From the NCBI GenBank assembly GCA_037013685.1, contig CM072894.1, positions 10,232,841 to 10,296,840 of the forward strand: DNA of 64,000 bases, given 5' to 3'. The translations under genes and the position numbers were made by a program. The notes under the pieces are model-generated. The model saw only the letters and a program-made list of their open reading frames with translations, had not been told where the DNA came from and ran no database searches. Positions within the stretch are counted from its first letter, which is position 1. The number at the start of each line of letters is the position of its first letter. The DNA comes from Acridotheres tristis (lineage: Eukaryota > Chordata > Aves > Passeriformes > Sturnidae). This document shows positions 26,401-39,788 of the stretch, piece after piece.

Positions 26401-29400
26401 CATCAGTGACAGGCATGAATCACAGACAATGCTTTTAATCAACAATTGAGCATTAATAAGCATAGACCCTGTGAATTAACAGTGAGAGACTTGTTCCTAA
26501 TCACTAAAGAGTACTTCTCATAAAGAAAACCCTCTCCTTTTGTTCCTAAAAAGGTCAAAGTCTTCTTTTCTCTATTTGACAAGGACAAAGCCCACACATA
26601 GTACAGCATATCTAGGCTGCTTTATGTGACTTAAATTATTTCCATCCATGTGTAAAAAACATTCTTTTTCAAAGATGTTCACCGAGTTTTTGTATGTGAT
26701 CTACAGCTCACAGACTCTCTGTTCCTGAAATTATTAGGTTAGCTGCTGAAAGCAGCAATCAAGTTTTACTGTTAATCTTAAAAGCTAATCTTTTTTATTG
26801 ACTTCCCAGTCAATAAACTTGTAACTCTGAAACTACTTTCAGGTTTCCTTGAGTAATAAGAGGGTCTGTGTATACCTGTGCAAGTATTTGAAGCTGCTAA
26901 TTTCCTTGCTGAGTAACTTGCACTCACAGGGTCTTCCATGAAAATCAGAATGAGGTTTGAGGTGAGAGAACTCAGGACCCTCATCTGGTCACAATTTATG
27001 GGGGGCTGTTGCAGGGAGTGAATCTTCCTCATGAACTGAAAGGACAAGGAGAGAAGGAGAGGTTTTGATAATTTTTTTTAAAGGAACCAAATGGATTTAG
27101 TCCTGTCCCTATTCCTGAATTAAAATCTGAGAGAGCTAAAGAATAGTTACACATCACACAGATTTATCCTTCATCAGCTCTAGCCAAAGAAAAGGGAACG
27201 AAGGACATGCCAGATGTCTCAGACTACTTCAAGTTGCTGTGAACCAGTTTGGCTGTATTCAGCTGCACACAAGCTCTGCGCACAAGCTCCTCTTACGCCA
27301 GGAATCAGCAGCGTGGGACTCTCCAGAAGTCCCAGCATCACCTCAGTAAGAAGAGGACATGGTATGGGAGAAGAAAAGCAGGTCTGTTCTCAGCTTACAT
27401 GCTATGTTGAACACTAAAATATAAATAGCTCTCTGAGCAGCAGGGAAAACATGAAGGCTTCCTTGGCTTTGTAATTTGTGGTGGGATTTTCTTGTGCCGA
27501 GCAGTAGGCAAGCTCTGACTGAAGCTCTTCCCACTGGTGGGGGGCATTCAGGCTGTCACTCTGGGAGCAGCCCTTCTCTTGGCAGCAGCATTAATGCTCT
27601 TTGTCCATCAGCAGTTTCATCTCGTCTGCCAGAGTTAAAACCCCTACCATTCACTGATGCTACTCAAGATTAGCAGAGACCCTGGGTTGAAAAGGTGCAG
27701 GAGATGATTTTCCCTCCCTCATTAAGCGTGAAGTTTTCTCTCACACTGGCCCTCTTTCCGAGGCTCTCTGGACAGCAAGCTGCTATCCAACCTTCAATTG
27801 CACCAGGAGACCACAAACATCTGGGCACTTCTCCCACCCAGCACAGAGCAGAGGGCAATCCACGTTCGCTGCCCGCACAAGACAGGAGGCAGCACTGTCC
27901 CAGCCTCGCATTTCTGCTTGGCTTTCAGGTGGAGCTGTTCCCTGCCTGCTCTTAGCGTGTACACCAAGCTTCATGCTCTTAACATTTCCCAGAAATTCAA
28001 AGTGACAGAACCGGAGGTATTGCAATCTGGAACTTTTAACTTTCGTAAACTGGTGAGAATACTGGAATGTGCATGTTCCTTATTTAACTGCTCCACCAGC
28101 TTTCCTTATATGCTGCTCGGCACAGCCGTTCAGGATACATATTAGACAACTAACATCTGGACTGAATATCTATTAGGACCATATGCTCTACTCAGCTACA
28201 GCATCATGTTGAAGATTGAGAAAATCCAAACCAAATGGAGATATCAGAAACTTTCAAGGGTCAAAAATAAAGTCATTTTGGTTTTCCCAGGCCCGATGAA
28301 TATGGTATATTGGCTTGCGCTCTACACCTCGTGCAAAAGTCTCATTACAGAAATAACCTGACTGAAAAAAATGAAAAACAACTTGGGTATTGTGGTTGAA
28401 AATAGATCTATCTTGATGATTTTTCCCCTAGTAAAGTTTTCAGTGAGTCAGTGCTGAATGTCTCTGTCTCCTAAATGAGAAAGAACAGCAAGAGCCTCAA
28501 CCTTCTCTTTCCTGTCGATATTTTATGGTGGTGTTTGCCATGTGGGTGTGATGGTTTCCAGTTTCACCTCAATAGGATTCTCTTTGTTTACGGCCAAAAA
28601 GGTTATATGTGCCCTAAATGGCCATGCCTGGGAAAGCAGTGCTTACATAAACAGAAGTAGTGCTTAAATGCCATAAAGTCCCTCAAGATAGTTGATGAAG
28701 GATGGTGTGACTCCCTCACTACTGAATAAGGAATTGGGAGCACTGAGCAGCTAAGATACTCTTATACATGAAAGGAAGGTGGCAGGAATTCCTTTAACTG
28801 GCTTTGAGACCTGACCTAGAAAAAATTATAAATTCCCACATTCTCACAAACATCTCAGGTAGCAGGAGACATCATTGTGCTTCTACAACTTTATAGGTAA
28901 AGTCCTGAATCACCAGAGGTCAACCATGTTCTTTAGATAACTTACACCTGCCCAAATTTCCTGGGACCATGTCCTGTGACCACCCCCTTGACTGTGGCAA
29001 GGAGCAGAATTTAATACTCCAGCTACTTGATACTCATACAGCTCCAGATGAAGTTTTGGGGCAGTGCACATCCGGTATCTTGAATGCCAAATCAAAGGAT
29101 TTCACCCAGCTTGGCTGGGACATGTTGGGAATCACTGCACTTTTTCAAAGTAATATCCACACTGTATTTTCCAGGTCAAAAGAGAAACAAACACAAAATA
29201 ATTTTGCAAGAGAAAGCAATTCCATTTTTTGCTATTGTTTTGTTTGTAACAAAATGAAATGAGTCAAATCCCCTGCATTTGAAAACTTGACATAAAAACA
29301 CCTAAATGTCCTTTTTAAACAAGTGTTTCATATTTCCTTCATGTTTTTCATGGTTGGATCAACACAACAAAGGTAGTTGATAGAAAAGAAGGACATGGGA

Positions 29401-30229
29401 GAGATATTTCTGGAGCAGGAGAACCGGAAGAGCTGGATGACTGGAGTGATAGAAATGGGTGGGATTCAACAGCATATGTGCCCAACCATAAGCTGTAAGG
29501 AGTCACAGCAGCATCGTTGCTGTGCTCTGGGAGCTCACTGTCAGACAGTGGCAGAGGATGAGATGTAGTGGCTGATCACAGGACAAATGCAAGTAAACTA
29601 ACACAACTTGGCCTTGAGAAAAAGGCTTCTGCTGTGGCAGGTAAAGCAAAGCAATCCCCTCAGAAGTAAGTAGTAACAGCAGTAACAGCCCTGTTGGAGG
29701 TCAGGAGACTTCACCAGGCAGACTCTTATCACCACACATGTTCAGGAAGGATGAAATAGATAGAGAGAAAGACTATTAGAATGGCCAGGGAGGCATGGAT
29801 CACAAGGATCTTGGCTGGTTTCGTACAGAAAAATGAAGCCTCAAGCCAACCATGATAATGGCTACAGAATCCTTGCAGCACAAAAGGAAAAGGAGGAATA
29901 AGTGTCATGGAGGAAAATTCTTTTCACTAACTGCGTAGGCAAAAGATACCTAACAAGTGGTTAACTAGCCATAAATGAACATGAATGTTTTCTTCAGGGT
30001 GTTATATTGAACTATGGTCTCTCATACAAAGAAAAAATGTGAGGCTTGATAGCATGTGAGGCCTTCTAAATCACTGACATCCCAATGAAGTCAACAACAA
30101 ATTCCTGTCCTCCATCCCTATGTCTGGCTGCCTGTGGATTCAAGCAGATGTTACTGAACTCCTTAGTTCCAACTCCTTGCCAAAGCCCTTTTTTTGTACC
30201 TTTTTTTTAAAAAAAAACCTCTGAGGTCT
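23481..30229. other. noncoding DNA, nothing specific
   Basis: Long single-copy stretch. A short (CA)n lies at about 23526-23537. Open frames such as 24875-25165, 25513-25758, 27695-27955, 27798-28145 and 28969-29262 have no recognisable domain. The interval 29370-29930 is purine-rich on the plus strand and has a somewhat transcript-like or retroelement-like texture, but I could not match it to any family. Confidence 0.5.
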
Positions 30230-30327
30230 AGAGACTTCTCTTTCTTCAGATGAAAGATTAGATTCTGTCAGTTCTGAGTACATATGTGGGCTGATCTGGC
30301 CTATGGGCCGTATGTTTGACACCTCTA
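30230..30327 (-). mobile_element. possible hAT-type DNA transposon terminal fragment
   Basis: Read on the minus strand the segment starts near 30327 with TAGAGGTGTCAAACATACGG, followed by GGCCCATAGGCCAGATC. This resembles the GGGGTGTCAAAC...CGGCCCGCGGGCC ends of hAT-superfamily elements known in vertebrates. Only one end was found, no second terminal inverted repeat was seen nearby, and an 8-base target duplication could not be identified. The left limit given is arbitrary. It may be an old truncated nonautonomous copy. Confidence 0.4.
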
Positions 30328-33227
30328 GTATACTGTGTTATTGTACCCGGGGGAGGTGACGGGGACTTATTTATAGAGACAGTGTCTGTCAGGGGAATTT
30401 ATAAGTGAGATTTCTGTGGGTTAAAATAGGAAGAATATGTACTCTCTTAAGTGGACACTCCCTTGCTTTTAGGCATGGTTAGGGTGAGTGCCCTTAACGA
30501 ATGCTAACGGTTTTCAATTTATTACTTTTTTGTGGGAAGATGCTGTATTTTTAGACTCCTCGGCTATATCTTTAAACTTGGAGAAATGACAAGTCCAGGG
30601 ACTTCTGGGACACTTGAAGCAGATCTAACCTGTCATCTGTGCTGTGAGTAGCTGCAGATGCCACTACAGTGAGTGCAAACACTGCCTCACTGCAGGGCAG
30701 TGCTCAGCACCCATGCAGCACCAAGGGCATCGTGGAGCAGGGGCTACTGAGGTTTTGGGCTACTGAGGTTTCAGCCCACTGAGCCCCCAGACTGCACCCA
30801 GCCAGGCTCTCTCTTGCCTCATAGCTCCTCTCCATTCCCACCACAGGGATATTAAAATACACTCAGTGCTCTGCACAAGCCCAGTGTTTAGGAAGATCAC
30901 TTCCTCCAAAATGCCTTAATATGAAAAAAAAAACCACCCTGGCTTAAGGAGGAGGAAAACATCTCCCGTTGATTTCATGACAGGGGCCTGGGGGCTTCAC
31001 CCTGTCTCACTGAATCTGTTCATTCTCTAATGTAAATTACTTGGGAAGGAAAGTTTCCTGATATTAGCATTTCACACATCACCAAACCACACTGCTGATG
31101 CTTGAGAAATAGCCAACAAAAATAACATCCTTGCAAGGTTTAGGTACATAAGATTTAAAGCACTCGATGAAGCTTTCAGACTCCTAACACTTCAAACAGA
31201 AGAGATCCAACAGTAAGAATACAGCTTAAAATCTTTAATCAAACACATTAGTTCACAGCAAGAGCCAGTAGATAAAACAGATGCAAGATTTCCAGACCAA
31301 GTCGTTCTCACATATGGTAACACCATCCTCTCTTAGGGGAAAGCAGTGATGGCAAACAATGAAAATGCCCTTACTTTAAAAAACTCCTAAGTATGTCCAA
31401 ACTGCCATCTCTGTTTAATCTCAAACTTACAAAAACCAATCCCCTTGGTTAGGAGTCTGTTGACACGTTAGGTTGGAAAAAAAAAACAAACCCCAAAAAC
31501 CTCACACACTCCCCTTGTCTCCAGCCCCACAGTTTCCTGGAGATGCTGGTATGTACATTCATGTGAGGGAATTTGCTCAAGAAGATTGTTTCATATTCTG
31601 GTTTCTAATACAGAGTATTAGCATCCTTAAAGGTAGGGTCCAAACTATGTTAGCCCATTGTCACAGGTCCCTAATGTTCCACCAGCAGCTGGCAACAGAC
31701 CCCAGACCTCCCACAGCCTCTGCTTGGCAACCGTGAAACAGAACTGACCTGCTTGTGCTCAAATTTCCTGGAAGACTCCTTGCATTTAATCAAAAAGAGG
31801 TTTTTTTAATTCTCTGGTCTGGATTGGATGTGGTTCATAATCTCAGTGATGAAAAAGCCAATAATTCACCTTACTAGTCAGCCCTACATTTTCTATGATC
31901 ATTTGTTAAATTAAATTCCAGCTGTTACCAACTATTCATGTGCTGTCTGCCGTGTGTATACATCCACATATGCTGAAACAGTAATGTTCATTAAACAGTA
32001 GTGCTGTTAGGGTTGCCCATCTAAGAGCCAGCTTACTAAGTACTGTTTTCCAACAAAAATGAAAGCTGTGAGTTCCATCCATACTGTCTCACGAAAAATC
32101 AGAAAAACAACAGACTGGTTCCCTACGTCCATATACCAGCACAGCACTGCTGGGTGGAGTGAGGCTTCTTTCTCAGGTCTGGTGAAAGTCAGCCCCTTCG
32201 ACTTTCTCATAAGTGCCCTTTTTTAACTCATGCAGCAGAGGATTTTGAAGCAAGGAAAAGCTGCCAGCTCAGAGGACAGGTCCAGAGCTGCATCAGCAGC
32301 GCTAGAGGTGAGAGCATCATGTGCCTGTGCTCAGCAGCACTTGCTTCAGCTCCTTTTGAACCTTCTCCTCATGCACAGGCAGAGGAGGCAAGATTTTAGG
32401 TTGCTTTATCTTGCAGATTTTACAAGTGGGGACATGTAGCTTCACTTGTTCTCTAGAAAACAGGGAGTCACTCCGTGGTTAGGGAAAGAAACCCCTGCTC
32501 CCACATCCACCTGGGCTGTCTTATACCCCCAATTTTTATTACCATAAAGTAAGAAAGAGAACTTCTTTGTTTAACTTGCTGGTGCCATTTGCAGGAAGGA
32601 TCATACCTGAGCTGCTGCAAACTGGCAGAGCCAAATTGGTGCTGGGGAGGGTCAGTCTGGACACCTAGCTGAGGATCTGGACCCCAGTACTGGGGCTATG
32701 GGGCAGCAGCAACCCTCAGTGCTGGTGCATACAAAGTAGTTGCAGAACACATTATCTGGATGATCACGCAGCTCTCATGAGAGGCAGCAGATCAGTAACA
32801 ACTAAATCCAGAGCTCCTCCTGAAACTGAAACAATATCAGCTTTGAGCAAACATTTGTCCTAAATGAAAATTCATCCCCTGCTAAATATAACCAGGTTGC
32901 ATGACAGCACATATGTGTTGATTTCAGAGAGGTTTCTGAGGCATGAGGGAGATCATAAATAGGCCTTAACATCTAAGAAAATTAGACAGAAAACACAGAT
33001 TCGCTTTCCGTTAAACTTTTGCTTAGAATTCAGCTCAGGATCTGCTCTTCCTTAAACGTCCTGGCACAGAGTTTAATTATTAGCACAGCCTCCTTCAGAG
33101 GAAATAGTTACTTTTATTTCAGTGTCATACACAAGTTAATGGGAAAAAAATTATTTGCAACATGAGAGTTTTTAACTTCTGCAAACTGTGAACCTGGCTG
33201 GGCTGCTCTAAACTCCTGTGTTTGTTC
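30328..33227. other. noncoding DNA, nothing specific
   Basis: Single-copy sequence with short chance frames (31473-31736, 32230-32439 plus; 32007-32210 minus). A 16-base tandem duplication at 30741-30772 is listed separately. No gene or transposon could be recognised. Confidence 0.55.
30741..30772 (+). repeat. 16-bp tandem duplication
   Basis: GGGCTACTGAGGTTTT is followed directly by GGGCTACTGAGGTTTC, two units differing at the last base. This is a recent replication-slippage type duplication without evident function. Confidence 0.9.
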
Positions 33228-34032
33228 CGCTCGATGTCAGGCAGCTACCAGCGGTGTCAGGTTAATCATCTTGGGTGTGAACAAACACCCAAACAATGGG
33301 AATGGTGACCTACACAAAGCCAAAGGCAGAACTTTCCTAACCGTGGACCAGGCAGGTGAGACCAGGATAGCTGGGCAGTGCTGAGGCTGTACCACCTTCG
33401 TGCATTGCTGAACTGGGAGCAGAGCCTGCAGGTTGCAGGCTTCATCTCCAGGACTTACATCGAGCAGAAGCAGAGTTACAGGAAAATTATTGTGAGAGTG
33501 GGACTGAAAGTGGCTTTTTATCTCTCTCCAAATAAACGGTGAGTTCATGCTAAATTGCTTGGGTGCATGCTCTGGTGTCTGAGCACTGAAAACCGAAGCC
33601 TTCAGTGCAATATTCTGTGGTTCCATCGTGAGCTCTGCCAGACGCAGATGGGATGTGCCACCGTCCCCCCTGCCAACGGCAGGACATGCCCTGAGGAAAC
33701 GGGAGCAAAGCTGCGAAGGTGCTGGGAACAGAAGGAAGCTGCTGGCAGGTCTCTAGTGACACAATGACATTAAAGCAGTCAGGTCTATGTTCTGTGATGC
33801 AGTTCCTTTCCTGTTCCTCTACCCTGCTTGGCATTTGGGCCTTACGCACGCAACCAGAGGCGTTTCCACAGGGAAAGTCCTAAAATGCCCAGCTCTCGGG
33901 GTTGCTGCCAGCCGACCCCTGGCCCTGAGAAGCCTGTGGCCACTGGTGAGAGCAGGGATCCACTCCAGCCACATCCTGACCATCACCTAGCAGAGCAAAC
34001 ATCCAGCCAAGCATGGCTGCTGTTTGGCTGCG
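33228..34032. other. CpG-retaining GC-rich patch
   Basis: About 20 CpG dinucleotides were counted by eye in about 805 bases, more than in the AT-rich flanks. Overlapping frames on both strands (33237-33626 and 33550-33849 minus; 33555-33767, 33787-33990 and 33828-34133 plus) reflect the composition. CpG clusters at 33594-33715 and 33845-33912 are the densest. This is not dense enough for a standard CpG island, but it could be a weak orphan promoter, an exon of a noncoding RNA, or simply a GC fluctuation. No TATA box or coding exon could be supported. Confidence 0.3.
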
Positions 34033-34970
34033 GGAGTTCTAACCTACTTCTGTTAAAGTTATTTGATTTTATCCTGAAAACAAACAAAAGGATGAGAAAA
34101 AGAGTAATTTCAAGAGCAAATGCAACACATTGATTTTTGTATCTGTGATTTGCCCTAAACATACTAAATAGTTTGAAAATGGGAAGCTTTGTGAAATCTT
34201 TGCCATCTACAAGTTTGCAGGTGTGCAAAGCAAGCACCAATCAAGTAAATAGTGGTATTTAATAAATATTAATTTAAAATAACATCACCGACCTTATTAC
34301 TGAATATATCTCTCCACTCAAAGTTGAAATGCATTTAGTTTAATGTTGCCAAACATTATTTGTAACTGATGAAACACCCTCTCATCCATTCAAGCTACAC
34401 ACAAAGGCTTATAAAACTCTTTTACAGTCAGTGTCAAGGAGGGAGGGACTATAACTTTGTCTCTATTACAGACTGCAGGGCCAATTTCAAATTCTTTTTT
34501 CTAAGAATCTCAGAATTTAAGCCATTATTCTCAAGCAAGTTGGTTTGTTTACCAATTATTAAATAAATTAAGTAGAAGACATAACTTTTCCTTTTGATTT
34601 TTGGCAACTTGAATTTTTTTAATGTGGTGTAGACACAACTAACCTGTCTTTTGTATTTTCCCCAGGATGAAAGCCACCAACAGTGGCAATCAATGGCTCC
34701 TAAGTGTTACATACCATGCTCAGATGAACCCTCTGGATGCTCTGCATGAAAGATTTTCCATATTTTGAGAGCACTGTTTGGAAAGTTTTGGTTTTACATG
34801 AGAATATTACAAAACTAGAGGGATAAGGCTGAAATCAAGTGCTCTGTTGTCCTGGAGATTTTCCTGTGTGTTTGGCCCAGCTCTCAGGCCTCTGGAAGAA
34901 CTCGCAGGTTCTCCAGATGCCAGAACCCTTGGCACGAGGGGTGTGAGGAAGCCAGGGAGGCAGCAAGATT

Positions 34971-35019
34971 AAGAATAAAATAATAATAATAAAATAATAA
35001 AAATCATGATAAAATAAAC
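34971..35019. repeat. imperfect (AAT)n microsatellite
   Basis: Interrupted AAT/AAAAT units over about 49 bases, beginning AAGAATAAAATAATAATAAT. A typical slippage-prone locus, likely to vary in length between individuals. Confidence 0.85.
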
Positions 35020-38000
35020 ATGTTCTGAGGAGGGAGGTGAAGGAAAGGAGGGGGTAGATGTCAGCATGGAGATCTGAGATGAGCAGAGGAAGGGAATCTG
35101 TGGAGCCTGCTGGTGCCATACATCATGTCCTGCATCCTGTATCCCCTGGTTTCCCCTGGACCTGGCACAGGAACATGATGATTATGGTGATGGACTACTC
35201 AATCTGTGCAAAAATATCTTCCTTTTAGAAAATTTGCTAGAACTGATGTTTCTGGGCTTTGATATATGAATTTCTGGCTAAATTTCTTGGAGCAACAGGG
35301 TGATTTTGTCCTGGTTTATTTGTTTGCTTTCTTTTACATACAAAATTATTTGGAAGCATTTACCTGTGTATAAACTACTTCTTTTCCTCTTTTGTTTCCT
35401 TTATCAGCTCAAAGAAAGTTTCACCTGCCAGAGGAACACAAATACCTGTGCTTACTATTATAATTGATAAAACCCACAGAAAAAGGTGCATCTTAGAGGA
35501 TGTAGCTGAACTAACAATCTAATTCTGTGCAGAAGTATCTTCAGATTATGCACAAATAGAGCAGAAAATCAAACTGTGGTAGGAGGAAAACACTACTATT
35601 TGGGAATATGAAATTTCCCTATCTCTGTCCGACATGGCTGAGTGGATGCCTCGGCATGCCCAAAGGAATCTCTGTTAGTGGGACAATGTTTTCTACTCAA
35701 AGCTTCTGAATAATCAGATTTTAAAATTTAATTGAATTTCATTTCTTAAGGAAAAGTCCAAGTCACATGAGGACCCACTGAAAAAAAGCTAAAATTGTTT
35801 TGATGGGAAAAAAGTCAGAATCCCACAGATAAATGAGATTGCACAGAAATCATACTGAATTGTGATTCCAGACTTTCCTAGAAATGCCCAGTTACTAATG
35901 AGAAAATCTCGCCAGTCTCCTCTAGGATACTCAGACTTTAAATTCTGTGATAATGTGCAAGGGATATTTACTCAATGCACTTCATCCCTTAACCAAGATA
36001 TAATGCTCTTGGTGAAGAAACATGTCTAAGTCTCAAGGGAGTGATCTCCATCTCCTCAGGCTTCCACAAGAAGGAAGGAAAAAGGAGTAAGAATGTACTC
36101 CTCCCTTGGGTCAGTTTACCCCAAGAAAACATATATGCCTTCCATGCAATGTAATTACGAGTCAGCTGAGAAACTTGGAATGAAGGAAAGCAGATCCATA
36201 CATTGGCAAATTCATGTAGTCCCTCAGCTTTAAGGGATGCCAACAAATCCATTACCACAATAGTATTTAGCACTGAGAGAGTCCCACTTCAGGATTTACA
36301 GGCTTAATATAAAGAACCTAGACTGGAAAGGAAAAAATTCCCCTCCCATTCACTATTTCCAATGGAAAAGGATTTTTCCCAAGTGAAAAGTAAATTGCTG
36401 AGAAAATGCAATTGAAATGATTAAAATTGCTGAAGGTTTTCCCCTTAATTTTGTTCCCGTCCTTCTACCCCCCAAATTCCCACGATAGTCAATGTCAGAA
36501 GATTTCGCTTACTCTTGAATTCCTCCTCCCAAATCATAAATATTTATCACGTGAATGGGGCTCTTACAAGTCTCTCACATTTGTGAAAGAAAGCAGTTTG
36601 CTGCAGGATTTGACCTTGAAAATCTTCCCTAGTCTCATTGACAGGAGCCAATGCTATTTTTCCTTTTTAATAGGCTTGGAAACTTGTGCCAGACAGACAG
36701 AACAGCCAGCCAGCCGGACCACACGCAGATTATTAAAAACAGTTAAGGGTGTGTGATTTTGGTATAGGGACATAATGGCCACTACATTATGGGCAAATGG
36801 GAGGTGGTAGGGCAGGAGGGGGGGTTGTTCATTAATGAACATAAATAATGAAAGGGCATTGGATCATGGTTCATTCAACACTAAAAGCCAACTTCTTCAG
36901 TTAGAAAATGGAATCAATCATCTGGAGTAATGGAAGAATTAGAAAATTGTCAATCTTTATGTTTTGGATTCCTAAACAACCCTTAGACTTGGATGTCAGC
37001 AAAGAAACATTACACTACTCCCTAAAAAGCAAGAGATTGTGTGAACTTTGCTGTCTTTTCCATAAAACCTTGTACTGAAATAACTGAAGTGCTCATAGCC
37101 CTCTCATCCCCCCTAGATTTCTGCCAGAAACACTCACCATGTGCTGGACATTTTAACACTGAAGAAGCAACAAAGCCCAAAGCAGAGAGCAGACCAAGAA
37201 GCAAAAGGCAATGCTGCTTTGGTCAGCTCTGCTGTGAGAAGAAGGAGGAGGCATTTTGTTTTCCTGCATCCATACTTTCCTCTCCCATATCTTCTGTTGG
37301 ATCTGTGAGAGAGCCTGGTCACGGGGCTTGCAGAACCCGACTCACATCCAGACCTTGAGGCAGGTACAGGAAGGGCAGAACTTGCACTCCCTGAGCACTG
37401 TTACCTTGAACTTGCTCCTTTGACTACCACTGATCTTTTTTTAAAGTCCCAAACTCAACATGAAAATCGATGACTTTGAGGGAAGCCAGAGAAGTCTTGC
37501 TCTTATTGAGGTGAAGAAACAGTTTTTGACAATTTTGATGAGTGTTGGATTATCATCCAGGGTGAATCTGAATCTCATGTTAAGTTAATGCTAGCCAGTG
37601 CACAGCCCCTATTTAAAGATATCAAGGGAGGGGTTTTAGAGAAGCCTTCCTGAGAGGCTATCAGACCAGAAAAGAGCATGTACCGATACCTCAGGATATG
37701 CTTGGATGCTTGTGGCATAGAACAAATCCCAGGTCCCTAGGATTGCTGTGACCCACTGAATTCACCAACAAAGAAAAAAGGATTGTGTCCTATGGGACAG
37801 AGGATCTTCTGGTCCTATAGCCAAGGGAACTGACCTGGTCAGGAAATCCACTGCCTGATCCTTCCTTCCTGGCATCTCCCCTCTTGCCCCTTTATCTTTC
37901 CATAGTGTTTTGATAAAAATACAGGAGGAAGAAGTTGTTTTTGTTAGAAATTTCCTTGGTTTTCCAGGGCTGTATGGTGAAACTCAAAGACATTTTGGCC

Positions 38001-38031
38001 AGGTTTCTTCCTTCATCTCAATTCTCTGATA

Positions 38032-38055
38032 CACAATAGAGTCCACAATAGAGTC
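38032..38055 (+). repeat. 12-bp tandem duplication
   Basis: CACAATAGAGTC occurs twice without a gap. The units are identical, so the duplication is young or by chance undiverged. No function is apparent. Confidence 0.9.
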
Positions 38056-38408
38056 TGGTGGCAGAAACTATTACTCATGGCATCTCTGGCAAAAGAATAT
38101 TTCAATTGAAAAACGGTTTTTGGAAAACTCACTTGTTTGCCATTGGCCTTAAAAAGACCATTGACTGAAAAGGCCTCTCTCCATTTGAAATCCTAGTTTA
38201 ATGTCAGGAACCCTGATTGAATTCAGCAGCATCTCAGTATCACTGAAGGAAGGGACAGTTTCTCAAAGATGATTTGGGCTCCTTATCACTTCTTCCATTT
38301 GCCTTTCTCAGCTATCACATCATCTCAATTACATCCAGCCAACTAACCTGGACATAAACTGCTAAATCAGATCAGCAGATGCCAGTGCATGAAGGTCCTA
38401 TCCCAGGG

Positions 38409-38460
38409 AAAAAAAAAAAAAAAGAAAAAAGAAAAGAAAAAAAAGAGAAGAAAGAAGGGG
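38409..38460. repeat. A/GA-rich simple repeat
   Basis: A run of about 15 A's passes into AAAAAAG and AAAAG units and then GAAGAAAGAAGGGG. It is a polypurine tract on the plus strand of about 50 bases. It could be the tail of a very old retroelement, but the left flank shows no recognisable element. Confidence 0.85.
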
Positions 38461-39788
38461 CCTTACATTTCCTTCAGGATTAAAAAAGAAAAAAAGGTTT
38501 GTATCACAAAGCAAAAGGAATATTTTCCTTCAGCACAATGAAATATTTATTAATAGCAGACACTAAATAATCTAGTACAGACTTGTTCACCAGAGTGCAG
38601 ATTTTAGCAGGAGTCTCAGAGAACCAAAGCCCATTTAATTGTAATGAATAATAGCACAGATTTCCTATATTTGGGCTCCTATTTTGCAAAGAGCGTTAGC
38701 AAGTAAACATGGATATTCCCAAACTGTGAATATTTAGTTAAGTTTTATTCTGATGTTTCTTGTTCTAAATATTACTCTATGAATTATTAAATTGCAACCA
38801 ATTTTCGTAAGGATGAATTTTTTTTGTTTGCAAAAATTGCTACTTTCTTCCACCTGAAGCTAAATCCACTGCACACGGAGACAACTAGAGGCAGTATATT
38901 CTTGAAAAGGAACACAAAATCTGAGCCAAAGTATATATCGGATGAAAACCAGAAATGCTACTTTCATTTGAGTGTCATACACCCATAATGGCTTCAGCCA
39001 AATTAAGATTTTTACCAAATGTCTTACTAGTATCAAAAGTTCATGAGTAGAAATTTATTTAGTAAAGAACGTGCAACTGACTGAGCATTTTCACTTTATT
39101 TACACCTCATGTCTCTGACCAGAAATAAGCAAAAAACCCCATATCCCAAATGCAGAGTGTAGGGGACAGAGAAAGAGGGATCTGGAGAGGAGAAACCAAG
39201 TGCTCGCTCTCCACACATGGGTCACTGCACTGGGGTGGGAAGCCCTTCCCAAACTTCTGCGTGGCACCAAGCTGCCCATCAACACTGAGTGGTGGAGGTG
39301 AGGCAAGAACACTTATCCAGGTGGAAACCTGTGCCCTGCACTACGACACAAACTTTCCCTCACTGCGCTTGCTTGAAACTCTCCCACTCTTTCTTTCTCT
39401 TGAGACTGGACACTGCTGGGGCCAGCAAGTCCTTCCTGTGCTTTTTTATGATCAGGACCTCACAAGGGCTTCATCTGTGCTCATCTACTCAGATGAGATG
39501 AGGAGTGGTCACACAGCAGCAGCATAATTAGCAGAGACAGAGAGAGAAGAGACCTGCAGCAGCTAAATTCTCCGTGGGAAACAGAAAGGATACTTTTAAA
39601 TTCACATAACAAAAGGATCATCTGCAGTAAACATTAAATGATGGTCACAACAGAGGTGTAGAAGTACAGAGGAATAATTACTATCAACACCATTTCACAA
39701 AGTGAGGGTCAGCTACTCACATTCTTGCTCCCAGAACGATTCCTACAATAGTACAGGCACAGTGGAAATACCGTTTATTCCTGCAGAA

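Larger units (their letters stand above)
34033..39788. other. noncoding DNA, mostly AT-rich
   Basis: Single-copy AT-rich sequence with simple repeats (listed separately at 34971 and 38409) and a GC-richer interval near 39120-39530 with chance frames. Open frames elsewhere are short and unrecognised. A strong splice-acceptor-like tract at about 35378-35407 is discussed among the findings but not called as an exon. Confidence 0.5.

Noticed and set aside
30196..30219. Long T-run/A-run palindrome
   Set aside because: The run flanks (ACC and CCT) are not complementary. It is just adjacent homopolymers.
35635..35645. tRNA gene, from an exact A-box match TGGCTGAGTGG
   Set aside because: No B box (GGTTCGANNCC) follows at the right distance and the flanks do not fold into an acceptor stem.
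36791..36827. G-quadruplex from several GGG runs
   Set aside because: One loop is 8 bases, outside the usual limit, and the runs are irregular. A weak candidate at most.
38409..38460. Poly(A) tail of a processed pseudogene
   Set aside because: The sequence upstream shows no similarity to any gene I recognise, and no flanking target duplication was seen.
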